Positions 44,212 to 52,957 of a stretch of DNA of 64,000 nt are shown here, piece by piece. How positions within the stretch are numbered: position 1 is the first letter of the stretch; every line of letters begins with the position of its first letter. Source of the stretch: Ovoidimarina sp038744785 (GTDB lineage: Bacteria > Pseudomonadota > Alphaproteobacteria > Rhodobacterales > Rhodobacteraceae); assembly GCA_038744785.1 (NCBI GenBank), contig JBCDLX010000006.1:124001-188000 (forward strand), given 5' to 3'. The translations under genes and the position numbers were made by a program. Below the pieces are notes generated by a model. It saw only the letters and a program-made list of their open reading frames with translations. It was not told the DNA's origin and searched no databases.

Positions 44212-46155
44212 ATGAGCGAAGCACCACTCCAAGCCAGGATCAATATCGACAAGGGCCGCAACCTCGGCGCCGTGCATGACCACCTCTACGGCGCAAACCT
44301 GGAACACATTGGGCGGTCGGTCTATCAGGGCCATTGGGCGGAGCTCCTTCGGAACCGGAAGTTCCTTGGCCACGACAAGATGTTTGTCGGCATGAGCGAG
44401 GGGTTGAGCCATCAGAATCCGAGCTACGGCGTCGTGACCCCCTGGAACGCGCTCGCGCCCGACTATCACGGGGTCCTCTATGTCCATGACAACACGACCT
44501 TCTACACTGGCACTCAGTCCCAACGCGTCACCATCCGCCGGGCCGACGGCGCGATGCATGGGGTGCAGCAGGTAGGGCTGACTTTGCAGGCGGGCGTGTC
44601 CTATGCCGTCAAGGTCACCCTAAGGGGTGAAGGGCAGGGTGTTGAAGTACGGCTTGGCGATGCGGTCTGGCAGATTGGCGGAGCTGGACCCGAGTGGCAG
44701 GATTTCGAAACCGTCCTGACGCCTGAGATGGATACGGAGAATGGCGTTTTCTCCATTGCGCATGCGGCGAAGGGGCATTTGTGGATCGGCTGTGCCTCCG
44801 TCATTCCGGCGAAGACGCTGGATGGTCACCGGCCGGACGTGGTCGCCGCCCTCCGTGACTGGGGTCCGACATTCCTGCGATGGCCGGGTGGCAATTTCGC
44901 GTCTGCGTACCATTGGCGAGACGGGGTTGGTCCAAGGGACAAACGCCCAGGCTACCTCGACCCAGCCTGGAACACGTGGGAGCCGCATGATGTGGGGACC
45001 GACGAGTTTCTCGACCTCTGCCGGCATGTGGACAGTGAGCCGATCCTGACAATCAACATGGGCAACGGCACGCCGGAAGAGGCGGCGGCCTGGGTTGAAT
45101 ACTGCAACGGTTCCACCGATACGCCGATGGGTCGGCTGCGGGCCGAGAATGGGCATCCAGAGCCCTATGGCGTCAAAACCTGGTTTGTCGGAAACGAGCA
45201 ATTCGGCAATTGGCAGGTCGGCACTTGTGACGCGGAGACCTATGCCAGGCGCTACAAGAACTTCGCAGCCGCGATGCTGGCCGCTGATGCGTCGCTGGAT
45301 CTGATCGCTGTTGGGGCACCCACTGATCTGTACGGCCATTGGAACGAACTGGTGGTGAAGAACGCGCCGGAGATCTCTAAGCTCAGCGTTCATTATTATT
45401 CGATCCGCACCGAGAAATGGACGACACCGCCGCCTGCGAGTGAGCTTTACTGGCCCAAGGTCGCCTCGGCCCATGAAGTGACCGAGATGCTCGACCGAAC
45501 GTGGGACACTGTCTGCGCCCATGCTGATCCGCCACCCAAGATCATCTTCGACGAATGGAATACCTATGTGGAAGCCAAGTCCCCCGACTTCTTCGAGGAT
45601 TATGGGGTCGCCGACGGGCTGTATGCGGGTGCCCTCATGAACGCCTGCTTGCAACGCGCCGATTGGATCAAGATGTCTGCAAGCTTCAACCTGATCAATG
45701 TGATGGGCAATATTCGGGTGTCGCCTACCCAGGTCTGGAAGACGCCCACGTTCCTTGTCCTGGAACTCTTCACCAAATACCGCGGGGATTACGCGGTCTC
45801 CTGCGTCGTGGACGCTCCTACGATCGGTACACCCGAGGCCGGCAATCTGCCCGCCTATGATGCGATGCCGCTAGTTGACGCCGCCGCGACGCTGAGCGCC
45901 GATGGCAGCACGCTGTTCCTGTCGGTTGTGAACCGGGATCCTCTCCGGGAAGCGGAAATCGCGCTCAACGGTCCTTTGCGGTCCGGTCCAGGGGTCATCC
46001 GCCTTGTTTCGGGCGCCGAACCTCTATCGCTTAACACCGAAAAGGACCCCGAGTGCGTGACAATCGAAACGATGGATTGGCCCGAGGATCAGGAGCTTAG
46101 AGTCCCCGCCCACGCCGTTGCCATGGTCGAAATTCCGCTAAAGGGGGCGCCATGA
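44212..46155 (+). CDS. GH51-family alpha-L-arabinofuranosidase-like enzyme
   Basis: The protein has 647 residues and no signal peptide, so it is cytoplasmic and acts on imported glycosides. The N-terminal part (HDHLYGANLEHIGRSVYQG) and a carbohydrate-binding-like insert (about 95-200) lead into the (beta/alpha)8 barrel. The acid/base glutamate is E329 in FVGNEQFG and the nucleophile E448 in IIFDEWN. The C-terminal beta domain is typical of the family. A furanoside linkage is inferred from the family. It is inserted between permease and ATPase genes, so transport and hydrolysis are co-expressed. The stop overlaps the ATPase start by ATGA. Confidence 0.85.
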   Translation: MSEAPLQARINIDKGRNLGAVHDHLYGANLEHIGRSVYQGHWAELLRNRKFLGHDKMFVGMSEGLSHQNPSYGVVTPWNALAPDYHGVLYVHDNTTFYTGTQSQRVTIRRADGAMHGVQQVGLTLQAGVSYAVKVTLRGEGQGVEVRLGDAVWQIGGAGPEWQDFETVLTPEMDTENGVFSIAHAAKGHLWIGCASVIPAKTLDGHRPDVVAALRDWGPTFLRWPGGNFASAYHWRDGVGPRDKRPGYLDPAWNTWEPHDVGTDEFLDLCRHVDSEPILTINMGNGTPEEAAAWVEYCNGSTDTPMGRLRAENGHPEPYGVKTWFVGNEQFGNWQVGTCDAETYARRYKNFAAAMLAADASLDLIAVGAPTDLYGHWNELVVKNAPEISKLSVHYYSIRTEKWTTPPPASELYWPKVASAHEVTEMLDRTWDTVCAHADPPPKIIFDEWNTYVEAKSPDFFEDYGVADGLYAGALMNACLQRADWIKMSASFNLINVMGNIRVSPTQVWKTPTFLVLELFTKYRGDYAVSCVVDAPTIGTPEAGNLPAYDAMPLVDAAATLSADGSTLFLSVVNRDPLREAEIALNGPLRSGPGVIRLVSGAEPLSLNTEKDPECVTIETMDWPEDQELRVPAHAVAMVEIPLKGAP

Positions 46156-47210
46156 CCAGCTTGTCGATCCGTGGCCTGACGAAGCACTACCCTGGCGCGG
46201 ACCACCCTGCAATCGACGATCTGAACCTTGAGGTCGAGTCAGGGTCTCTCATGGCGCTTCTGGGGCCGTCGGGCTGTGGCAAGACAACGACCATGAAGAT
46301 GATAGCTGGACTGCTGAAACCCACCTCGGGCGATATTCTGTTTGGCAATGAATCCATCCTGAATATCCCGCCGGAAAAGCGTGGGGCGGTGATGGTTTTT
46401 CAGAACTACCTGCTGTTTCCCTACATGACCGTGGCCCAGAACGTGGGCTACGGGCTGAAGATGCGCAAAATCGATCAGGGCACGATCGAACAGCGTGTGG
46501 ACGAGATGCTGGAATTGGTGAAGTTGCCCGGGATGGGCGCTCGCAAGCCAAAGGAACTGTCCGGCGGCCAGCAGCAGCGCATCGCCCTGGCGCGAGCCCT
46601 CATAGTTAATCCGAACCTCCTCTTGTTGGACGAACCACTCAGCAATCTCGACGCTCATTTGCGTTTTGAGATGCGCGACCTCATCCGTGAGATCCAAAAA
46701 TCAATGGGGATCACGACGGTGTTCGTAACCCATGATCAGGAAGAGGCCGCTGTTTTGGCCGACAAGATTGCGCTGATCCTGCACGGCTCGTTGCAGCAAT
46801 ACGACACGCCCATGGCGCTTTACGATGAGCCCGCATCACGCGAGATTGCCGGGTTCTTTGGCGGGGTGAATTTCCTTCCGGGCAAGCACGGAGCTGGGAT
46901 CTTTGAAAGCGCGCTGGGCCCGTTCCAGGCTCCCCGCACGGCTGCGGGCGTGCAGGGGGCCGGCATTCTGACCATCCGGCCCGAAGACATCGAAATCGCT
47001 GAGGCAGATGGCCCCAACACTGTCTATGGTCACGTCACTACCTCTGTCTATGTGGGCACCCATTCGAGGCTGAAAGTCATGGTGGGTGACATCGTGATCC
47101 ATGTCGTGGCCGACGCCGCCGCGATCCGCAGCTATGGCGAAGGTCAGGCCATCCGCTTAACTTTCCTGCCTGAAAAACTCTGGGTGCTGCCGCCGGAGGC
47201 CCGGGCATGA
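46152..47210 (+). CDS. ABC transporter ATP-binding protein
   Basis: The protein has 352 residues. Walker A is LGPSGCGKTTTMKM, the signature LSGGQQQRIALARAL, Walker B LLLLDEPLSNLDAHL and the switch His VFVTHDQEEA. A C-terminal TOBE-like domain follows (from about 245), typical of sugar or polyamine importers. It overlaps the previous gene and the next gene by ATGA. It energises the two permeases upstream. Confidence 0.93.
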   Translation: MTSLSIRGLTKHYPGADHPAIDDLNLEVESGSLMALLGPSGCGKTTTMKMIAGLLKPTSGDILFGNESILNIPPEKRGAVMVFQNYLLFPYMTVAQNVGYGLKMRKIDQGTIEQRVDEMLELVKLPGMGARKPKELSGGQQQRIALARALIVNPNLLLLDEPLSNLDAHLRFEMRDLIREIQKSMGITTVFVTHDQEEAAVLADKIALILHGSLQQYDTPMALYDEPASREIAGFFGGVNFLPGKHGAGIFESALGPFQAPRTAAGVQGAGILTIRPEDIEIAEADGPNTVYGHVTTSVYVGTHSRLKVMVGDIVIHVVADAAAIRSYGEGQAIRLTFLPEKLWVLPPEARA

Positions 47211-48043
47211 AATTCGGCATCCATACCGGTCTGTGGCTGGCGCGCTGGACTGATGATTTGACCCCAGCCTTTCGAACGGCAGCCGACCTGGGGTTTGACG
47301 GCGTTGAAATATCGCTTCTCGGCATGACGGACGAAAAGGCGGCCTCTCTTGGCAAGGCGATCCGCGATCATGGCTTGGAAGTCACCTGTTCTGACGGGCT
47401 TGCGCCGGATAAGGACATCACCTCCCCCGACCCGGAGGTGCGGGCCGCAGGCGTCGCTTATCTGGAATGGGCAATCGAAACGGTGGCGAAGCTGGGGGCC
47501 GAGAACCTGGCGGGTGTGCTATTTGCGCCTTGGGGTCAATTCGATCCGGAGAACCGTGCACCACGTTTGGAGCGATCGGCCGAAAGCTTGGCAAAGGTGA
47601 GCGACGCGTTGGACCGGCATGGTGTCACCATAGGTCTTGAGGCCCTGAATCGGTTTGAGACCGACCTCCTCAACACAGCTGAAGATGCCGCCGATCTGGC
47701 CCGGGCCACCGGCTCGCCACGTTTCGGGGCCCTCCTCGATACTTTCCACCTCAATATCGAGGAAAAGGACATGGAAGCAGCGATCGCCGGGACAGGGGAC
47801 ACAATTGCGCATTTCCATGTTTCCGACAATGACAGGGGTGTTCCGGGTTCGGGTCATATTCCTTGGGACGCGGTGCGATCCGGCCTCGACCAAGCCAACT
47901 ACGACGGCTGGATCGTGGCGGAGATGTTTGTGATCGCCGGCAACCCAGCCAGTGCCGACCTGAACATTTGGCGCAACATCGAACCCGACGCCTCGGAGGC
48001 GGCGCGTCGGGCCCTCGATTTCATGCGGAGGCAATTCGGGTGA
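47207..48043 (+). CDS. Sugar epimerase/isomerase, TIM barrel (D-tagatose 3-epimerase-like)
   Basis: The protein has 278 residues. AP-endonuclease-2 fold with the metal-binding glutamate in TIGLEALNRFETDLLN, aspartate in ALLDTFHLNIEEKDM and histidines in HFHVSDNDRGVPGSGHIPW. This is the arrangement of ketose 3-epimerases such as psicose and tagatose epimerase. It probably epimerises C3 of the ketose formed by the isomerase. It is translationally coupled to neighbours on both sides. Confidence 0.82.
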   Translation: MKFGIHTGLWLARWTDDLTPAFRTAADLGFDGVEISLLGMTDEKAASLGKAIRDHGLEVTCSDGLAPDKDITSPDPEVRAAGVAYLEWAIETVAKLGAENLAGVLFAPWGQFDPENRAPRLERSAESLAKVSDALDRHGVTIGLEALNRFETDLLNTAEDAADLARATGSPRFGALLDTFHLNIEEKDMEAAIAGTGDTIAHFHVSDNDRGVPGSGHIPWDAVRSGLDQANYDGWIVAEMFVIAGNPASADLNIWRNIEPDASEAARRALDFMRRQFG

Positions 48044-48579
48044 GTGCAATCCTGACAACCTGCGTTGCACGGTTCGAGGCGCTCGAGGACACCCTCAACG
48101 GTCTCGATGCGGCCATCGGTGATGGCGACCATGGCACCACGATCCTGAAGGGCCTTAGAGCGGCGGCAGCTGAGGCGGAAGCACCAGACAAAGCCTTTCG
48201 AAAGGCGGCTGGCGGTGCGTCGGGTTCACTTTTTGCTCAGGTCATCGCGGCGCTTCTGCGTATCGAAGACGGTGCTCCAGTGAACAAATCCTTGAGGGAG
48301 GCGGCGGAGCGAATCGGGATGTTGGGGCAGGCAAAGGCGGGAGACAAAACCATGCTCGACGCACTTCTCCCCGCCGCCAACGCCGCCACGCTGAAAGAGG
48401 CGGCTAGGGCCGCCAACGTGGGCTGTGCGGAGACGGCTGAGATGACCGCTAAGCGCGGCCGCGCCCGGTACGTGGAGGGCGCAGGTGCTGGCCACGTTGA
48501 TGCTGGTGCCACCTCGGTCGCGGAACTACTGGCGGTCTGGGCAGAGGCCCAGCAAGAGCGGGAAAGCGGGGAGTCATGA
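48040..48579 (+). CDS. DhaL-like kinase subunit (nucleotide-binding)
   Basis: The protein has 179 residues from GTG, overlapping the previous stop (GTGA). It is the DhaL domain that binds ATP or ADP and Mg2+. The conserved LDAAIGDGDHGTTILKG supplies the Asp cluster. GGASGSLFAQVIAAL and AKAGDKTMLDALLPAA match the family. A longer frame starting inside the epimerase gene is not used. No PTS component (DhaM) is nearby, so ATP is the likely phosphoryl donor. Confidence 0.85.
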   Translation: MSAILTTCVARFEALEDTLNGLDAAIGDGDHGTTILKGLRAAAAEAEAPDKAFRKAAGGASGSLFAQVIAALLRIEDGAPVNKSLREAAERIGMLGQAKAGDKTMLDALLPAANAATLKEAARAANVGCAETAEMTAKRGRARYVEGAGAGHVDAGATSVAELLAVWAEAQQERESGES

Positions 48580-49598
48580 AGAAGCTCGTCAATTCCAAGG
48601 ACACGATGGCTGACGACATGATCGCGGGTTTCATGGCGGCTTGGCCCGATCTGGTGACAACGGGCACCTCGGGCCGCATCGTCCGTCGCCGCCACCTTCG
48701 AACCAAAGACAAAAGCGGCAAGGTTGCGCTTCTGATCGGGAACGGATCGGGCCACGAGCCGATCGCAATGGGCTTTGTCGGCGAGGGTCTCCTCGATGCC
48801 AACGTTGTTGGAGACGTTTTCGCCGCTCCCTCTGCAGACGCCATTCTTGAAGCTATCGAAGAGGTGACAGGGGATGCCGGTGCGGTTCTCCTGATCTCTC
48901 GCCACGAAGGTGATGTGATAAACGGCAACGGCGCTGCTCTCATGGCGCAAGACGACGACCTCGATGTGCGGCCCTTGCTTATGTATGACGACATCTCTTC
49001 GGCGCCCAAGGGTCAGGAAGACGATCGCCGCGGGGCGGCCGGGACCATATTCATCTACAAAGTCTTGGGTGCGGCAGCCGAACAGGGATGGTGTCTGGAC
49101 GATCTTATGAGCCTTGGTGTCGCTGTCCGGGACGCGACCCGGACGCTTGGCGCGGCCTTGCGCCCAGGGACATCTCCGCTGACTGGAGCCCCGATGTTCG
49201 AATTGCCTGACGACGAGGTAGCCATCGGTATGGGCGTGCACGGAGAACGCGGTTCGGGCCGCCGGGTCATGGGACCCGCGCGGGATCTGGTCCGGCACAT
49301 GGTGGACGCCCTTCTTGAAGACAGGCCGATCGCGCCGGGAACGGAGGCCGTTGCTCTGATCAACGGTGCGGGCGGGACCACGATGATGGAACTGCTGACC
49401 GTTTATGGCGAAGTGGCGTCCTATCTGGCGGAACAACGCATCACGCTCACATCCCCCATGATCGGTTCGTACTCGACGACGCAGGAGATGGGAGGCTTTT
49501 CGATTTCCCTTCTTGTGCCAACGCAGGAGATGCTCGAGTTTTGGCGCGCACCCCATGGCGCCCCACAATTTCCGCCGATTCACCTGCACGGGGGCTGA
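48576..49598 (+). CDS. DhaK-like kinase subunit (ketose-binding)
   Basis: The protein has 340 residues. DhaK domains bind the ketone covalently through a histidine, here H222 in GMGVHGERG, equivalent to His218 of E. coli. H60 in GNGSGHEP is the second conserved histidine. The start overlaps dhaL by ATGA. Relatives act on dihydroxyacetone, but others phosphorylate L- or D-erythrulose, so a hydroxymethyl-ketose is plausible here. The gene set favours a ketose substrate larger than dihydroxyacetone. Confidence 0.9.
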   Translation: MKKLVNSKDTMADDMIAGFMAAWPDLVTTGTSGRIVRRRHLRTKDKSGKVALLIGNGSGHEPIAMGFVGEGLLDANVVGDVFAAPSADAILEAIEEVTGDAGAVLLISRHEGDVINGNGAALMAQDDDLDVRPLLMYDDISSAPKGQEDDRRGAAGTIFIYKVLGAAAEQGWCLDDLMSLGVAVRDATRTLGAALRPGTSPLTGAPMFELPDDEVAIGMGVHGERGSGRRVMGPARDLVRHMVDALLEDRPIAPGTEAVALINGAGGTTMMELLTVYGEVASYLAEQRITLTSPMIGSYSTTQEMGGFSISLLVPTQEMLEFWRAPHGAPQFPPIHLHGG

Positions 49599-49601
49599 GC
49601 G

Positions 49602-50498
49602 ATGGAGGGTGCGATACATGGCGTGGCGGTCGATGCAGGCAGTGGCCTTGCCGCCGGAATTGCCAGCGCCCGCGGGGCGCACGCCCAAGAAGATGATATT
49701 CTGACATTCAAACGGGCTGTGGTCGAAACCCTCGGTCCCGGCGCCAGCACCATCCTGGTGGATGCGGCTTGTGGGCGGGATCTGTTGGCATCCTTCCCGG
49801 CTGACTGCGCCCCGATGCTGGCGTTCGAAGCAGATGTATACCATATCTCGGACGAGGACCGGATCACTGTTCTGCCCAACAACCTGACCGTGGAGGACTA
49901 TCCCGATCTCAGGGTGAAGGACCTGAAATTCTTTATCTACTACGCGCCGGACGACGATCCGGAGTTGAACGCGCGCAAGCAGGATCTCGTTGCCGAAATT
50001 GGCGCGCGCTGTCGTGCGGCGGGTGTGAGATACCTGATGGAGCCTCTCGTCTACCATCCAACGCTACAACCCGGCACTGCCGCCTACGCTGCGGCCAAAC
50101 CCGATCTCGTACGGCGGGCCACCGAGGTCTTTGCACATTCCCGGTTCGCTGTGGATGTCCTGAAGGTAGAAGTGCCTGTGGACCTGGCCTTTGTGGAGGG
50201 GTTTGGCCAGCCTGAGATGACACGCGATGAAGCACTCAACGCCTTCAGGGCGGCCGCTGCGCCTGCGGAGGGGATTGGGCTCGTCTACCTGAGCGCCGGA
50301 GTGCCCTTTGAGGCCTTCGAAACGTCGCTCCGCCTGGCGCGTGAGGCCGGCGTCGCCTGTGACGGTTTCATGTGCGGGCGCGCGATCTGGTCGGATGCGG
50401 TCGCCGTGTTTGGTGCCGAGGCCGAGGTGGGTTTGCGGAAATGGCTGGCGGATGTCGGCCGCTCGCGCCTCAATCGGTTGATTGACGCCCTCGATTAG
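49602..50498 (+). CDS. LacD-type class I aldolase
   Basis: The protein has 298 residues. Similar to tagatose-1,6-bisphosphate aldolase (LacD) and sulfofructosephosphate aldolase. The Schiff-base lysine is K188 in VLKVEVPVD. YLMEPLVYHP and LVYLSAGVPFEAFETSL are other conserved blocks. It would split a ketose phosphate to dihydroxyacetone phosphate plus an aldehyde. It starts three bases after dhaK and ends the plus-strand operon. Its exact substrate is not readable. Confidence 0.82.
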   Translation: MEGAIHGVAVDAGSGLAAGIASARGAHAQEDDILTFKRAVVETLGPGASTILVDAACGRDLLASFPADCAPMLAFEADVYHISDEDRITVLPNNLTVEDYPDLRVKDLKFFIYYAPDDDPELNARKQDLVAEIGARCRAAGVRYLMEPLVYHPTLQPGTAAYAAAKPDLVRRATEVFAHSRFAVDVLKVEVPVDLAFVEGFGQPEMTRDEALNAFRAAAAPAEGIGLVYLSAGVPFEAFETSLRLAREAGVACDGFMCGRAIWSDAVAVFGAEAEVGLRKWLADVGRSRLNRLIDALD

Positions 50499-51754
50499 CG
50501 GGTCTCGCGATCGAGGAGGTAGATCAAAGGCAAGGTGAACAGGGTCGTCACGATCGCCACGATGAAACCCGGCGTGAAGCTGCCGGAGAGGTCGAATAAC
50601 AGGCCCGCCAGCCATGGGGCGGCGAAGCCTGAAAGCCCCCATGCGGTGAAGATGATGCCATACGCCGCCTGAAAACCCTGCGTGCCAAAGATGTGGCTGG
50701 TCGCAAGCGGCAAGGCGGAGGCCATCAGGCCGTAACCCAGCGCAATCAAGGCGAGCGACACGCCGACCCACGCAGGTGCGGCGCTCAGCACTGCAAGGCC
50801 CAAGCCGACGAGGCTCAGGGCCACGGAGACAACGAGTGCCAGTTTGGGCGACGCGCCCCGAGTTAGCGCCGCTGAGAAACGCCCCAGTGTGTTGCCCACG
50901 GTCACTCCGGCCAGGGCGATACCGGTCAAAGTAATCCCGGCCTGCGAATGCTCCAACACGGATCCTGCAAGGCCCATTACCATGAGCCCCGCAAATGATC
51001 CGAACGCGAATATCCCCCAAAGCAAGGCCAACTCTCGGCGTGTCTCAGATTCAGACCCGGCTGGGTGACTTTTGCCGGCACGATCTCGGACGTTGATGGT
51101 CCGGCCGGTCAAACCGAGGATAGCCGTCAGACACAGCGCCCCCGCCAGAACCGCCAGCGCCCTAAGCCCCCAACCCTGCGCGACAAGAACAGTCCAGATC
51201 GCGCTGAAGACCACGCCGCCCAAGCCGAACCCCGCAACGATCATTGGCGTGGTGAGCCATGGCCGCGCCCCGGATGCGCCCACGCGCAATGCGGTGCTGT
51301 AGATGGTGCCGGATGCGAAGCCGAAACCGAAACTGAAGCACAGCAGGAACATCCCAAAGCTGGACGTCACCACGGCCAGACCGACCCACGCCGTGGCTAA
51401 GAACGCGCTCGCGCCTATCACGACGTCGTCCCCGAAGCGTTCGACAAGGCGTGGCGCGATCAGCACTGCGGCCGTGAAGCTGACAATGGCGAGAGAGAAG
51501 ACGAAGCCGACGTCGGCCTTGGACGTGTCGAACTGACTCTGCAGGGACGGTGCCAGGGCGCTCCAACCGTAAAGTGCCCCAGCGCAAAATACAGCCAGTA
51601 ACGCTTTGAAAAGGCTGCTGACATCAAAGGTGATCGCGCCCAAGCTCCTTGCCGAAATGATCGCCTGCGACCGGACTTTCAGGCAGTCCCCAGCCCGTTG
51701 ATCAAACTTGTAAATACAAATACATGATGTCAATACTCGATCAGCCTGGATCAT
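50495..51754 (-). CDS. MFS transporter, OFA-like
   Basis: The protein has up to 419 residues and 12 predicted membrane helices, of the oxalate/formate antiporter-like group. The first helix starts near residue 49 (LFKALLAVFCAGALYGW). The ATG at 51754 is only 15 bases from the divergent thiolase start and has the operator inside its coding region, so the real start may be further in (for example TTG at 51643). The substrate is unknown, probably a carboxylate. The stop overlaps the aldolase stop region by four bases. Confidence 0.82.
   Translation of the reverse strand: MIQADRVLTSCICIYKFDQRAGDCLKVRSQAIISARSLGAITFDVSSLFKALLAVFCAGALYGWSALAPSLQSQFDTSKADVGFVFSLAIVSFTAAVLIAPRLVERFGDDVVIGASAFLATAWVGLAVVTSSFGMFLLCFSFGFGFASGTIYSTALRVGASGARPWLTTPMIVAGFGLGGVVFSAIWTVLVAQGWGLRALAVLAGALCLTAILGLTGRTINVRDRAGKSHPAGSESETRRELALLWGIFAFGSFAGLMVMGLAGSVLEHSQAGITLTGIALAGVTVGNTLGRFSAALTRGASPKLALVVSVALSLVGLGLAVLSAAPAWVGVSLALIALGYGLMASALPLATSHIFGTQGFQAAYGIIFTAWGLSGFAAPWLAGLLFDLSGSFTPGFIVAIVTTLFTLPLIYLLDRETR
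51708..51719. promoter_or_regulatory. Inverted repeat, second candidate HutC/GntR operator
   Basis: TTGTA, two bases, TACAA, a perfect inverted repeat extended by partly matching bases. It lies near the divergent starts of the MFS and thiolase-like genes and resembles the site at 40883-40900. Confidence 0.45.
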
Positions 51755-51769
51755 GTAAGGGCGAGGCGA

Positions 51770-52957
51770 TTGACATCCATCGACGACAGCAAGGTTATTG
51801 TCACCGGCGCCGCGCAGACCAGGTTCAACCGCCGCAAGGACAACAGCAGTTTTCGCGATTGGGCGGCTGAAGCCTTCAACGCGGCACTTGAGATGGCCGG
51901 GATCGATCGCGCCGAGATCGACGCGCTCTTCGTCGCCTCAGAGAGTGATTTCTTCTCGCTTCAGCTCAACCCGGTTGCGCTGTTTGCATCGGAATTGGGC
52001 CTTCATGGCGTAGCTGGAACGCGGTGTGAGGCGGGTGGCGCATCTGGTCAGGTCGCCGTGCAGTCGGCAGCCCAGGCCGTCTTGAGCGGACAGGCGCGAC
52101 ACGTTGCTGTTATCGGCGTGGATCCTTCCGCGTCAAGCTTGTCCGGCGACATGATCCGGACGCTCTACGGCTTCTCCTTCGATGCCATGACCGACGGATT
52201 TAGCGGCGTCACAGCGACGGCGCTCTACGCCCTGTCCTGGCAGATCTTTGCTGCGGAACATGGATTTGGCGACGACGAGTTGGCCTGTGTGACCCTTCAA
52301 AACCGCGCCAATGCCTGTGCCAATCCAGACGCGCATCTGCCGCGCACCGACACGGCTGACGAGATAGCCGAAAGCCCGATGATTGCATCACCCTATCGAC
52401 GGCTGCATTGTTCGCCGCTGTCCGACGGCGCCGCTGCGCTGATCCTGTCGGACGCTGCGTATGTACCGGCCGCACGCGAGCGCGCATCGCGCATTGCGGG
52501 CATGGGCGCGGCGACCGACCACATGCACCTCGGTGTACGCGACGACCCCGGGATGTTTTCGGCGAAGCGGAAGGCGATGCAACATGCGTGCCGACACGCC
52601 GGGATCGCCCCCGGCGACCTTGGACTGGCGGAAATCTACGATTCCTTTGCCGGGGCACAACTTCAGGGGCTCGCAGCGCTTGGTCTGACCGATGCGCCCG
52701 GAGCGGACCTTGAAAACGGTGCCTTCTCCCCTAATGGTCGCTGCCCGGTTAACCTCTCCGGCGGGTTAATGGGCCAAGGCGCACCGGTGGGCGCGATCGG
52801 TGTGGCGCAAGTGGCCGCCTGTGCCCGGATGCTCGAGGGCACGTACCACGAAGAGTTGCAACCTTCTTCTCCGCCTGCCTATGCGCTAGCCGACACTCAT
52901 GGCGCCGTCTGCACGACCGCTGCGGTCACCATCCTGCAAAACGGGGGCGCGGCATGA
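51770..52957 (+). CDS. Thiolase-superfamily (SCP2/Ltp-like) protein without the catalytic cysteine
   Basis: The protein has 395 residues and a TTG start. It has the two-lobed thiolase fold with VIVTGAAQTRF at the start. The nucleophile position reads G90-A-S-G in EAGGASGQ, where true thiolases have Cys, and the GHP histidine is A338 in QGAPVGAIG. A cysteine (C86) is close but out of register. Such proteins pair with DUF35 partners, and relatives such as Ltp2 act as retro-aldolases. It overlaps the DUF35 gene by ATGA. Confidence 0.75.
   Translation: MTSIDDSKVIVTGAAQTRFNRRKDNSSFRDWAAEAFNAALEMAGIDRAEIDALFVASESDFFSLQLNPVALFASELGLHGVAGTRCEAGGASGQVAVQSAAQAVLSGQARHVAVIGVDPSASSLSGDMIRTLYGFSFDAMTDGFSGVTATALYALSWQIFAAEHGFGDDELACVTLQNRANACANPDAHLPRTDTADEIAESPMIASPYRRLHCSPLSDGAAALILSDAAYVPAARERASRIAGMGAATDHMHLGVRDDPGMFSAKRKAMQHACRHAGIAPGDLGLAEIYDSFAGAQLQGLAALGLTDAPGADLENGAFSPNGRCPVNLSGGLMGQGAPVGAIGVAQVAACARMLEGTYHEELQPSSPPAYALADTHGAVCTTAAVTILQNGGAA

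Noticed and set aside
44620..45654. 344-codon open frame antisense to the GH51 gene
   Set aside because: It mirrors a well-supported coding region and shows no domain.
48237..50057. 606-codon open frame antisense to dhaL, dhaK and the aldolase
   Set aside because: GC-rich DNA often leaves the antisense frame open. No family resemblance is seen, while the plus strand encodes clear catalytic motifs.
39433..50498. Reading the operon as a sulfoquinovose pathway because LacD-type aldolases include sulfofructosephosphate aldolase
   Set aside because: No GH31 sulfoquinovosidase or other sulfo-sugar enzyme is present, and GH51 plus DhaKL do not belong to those pathways.
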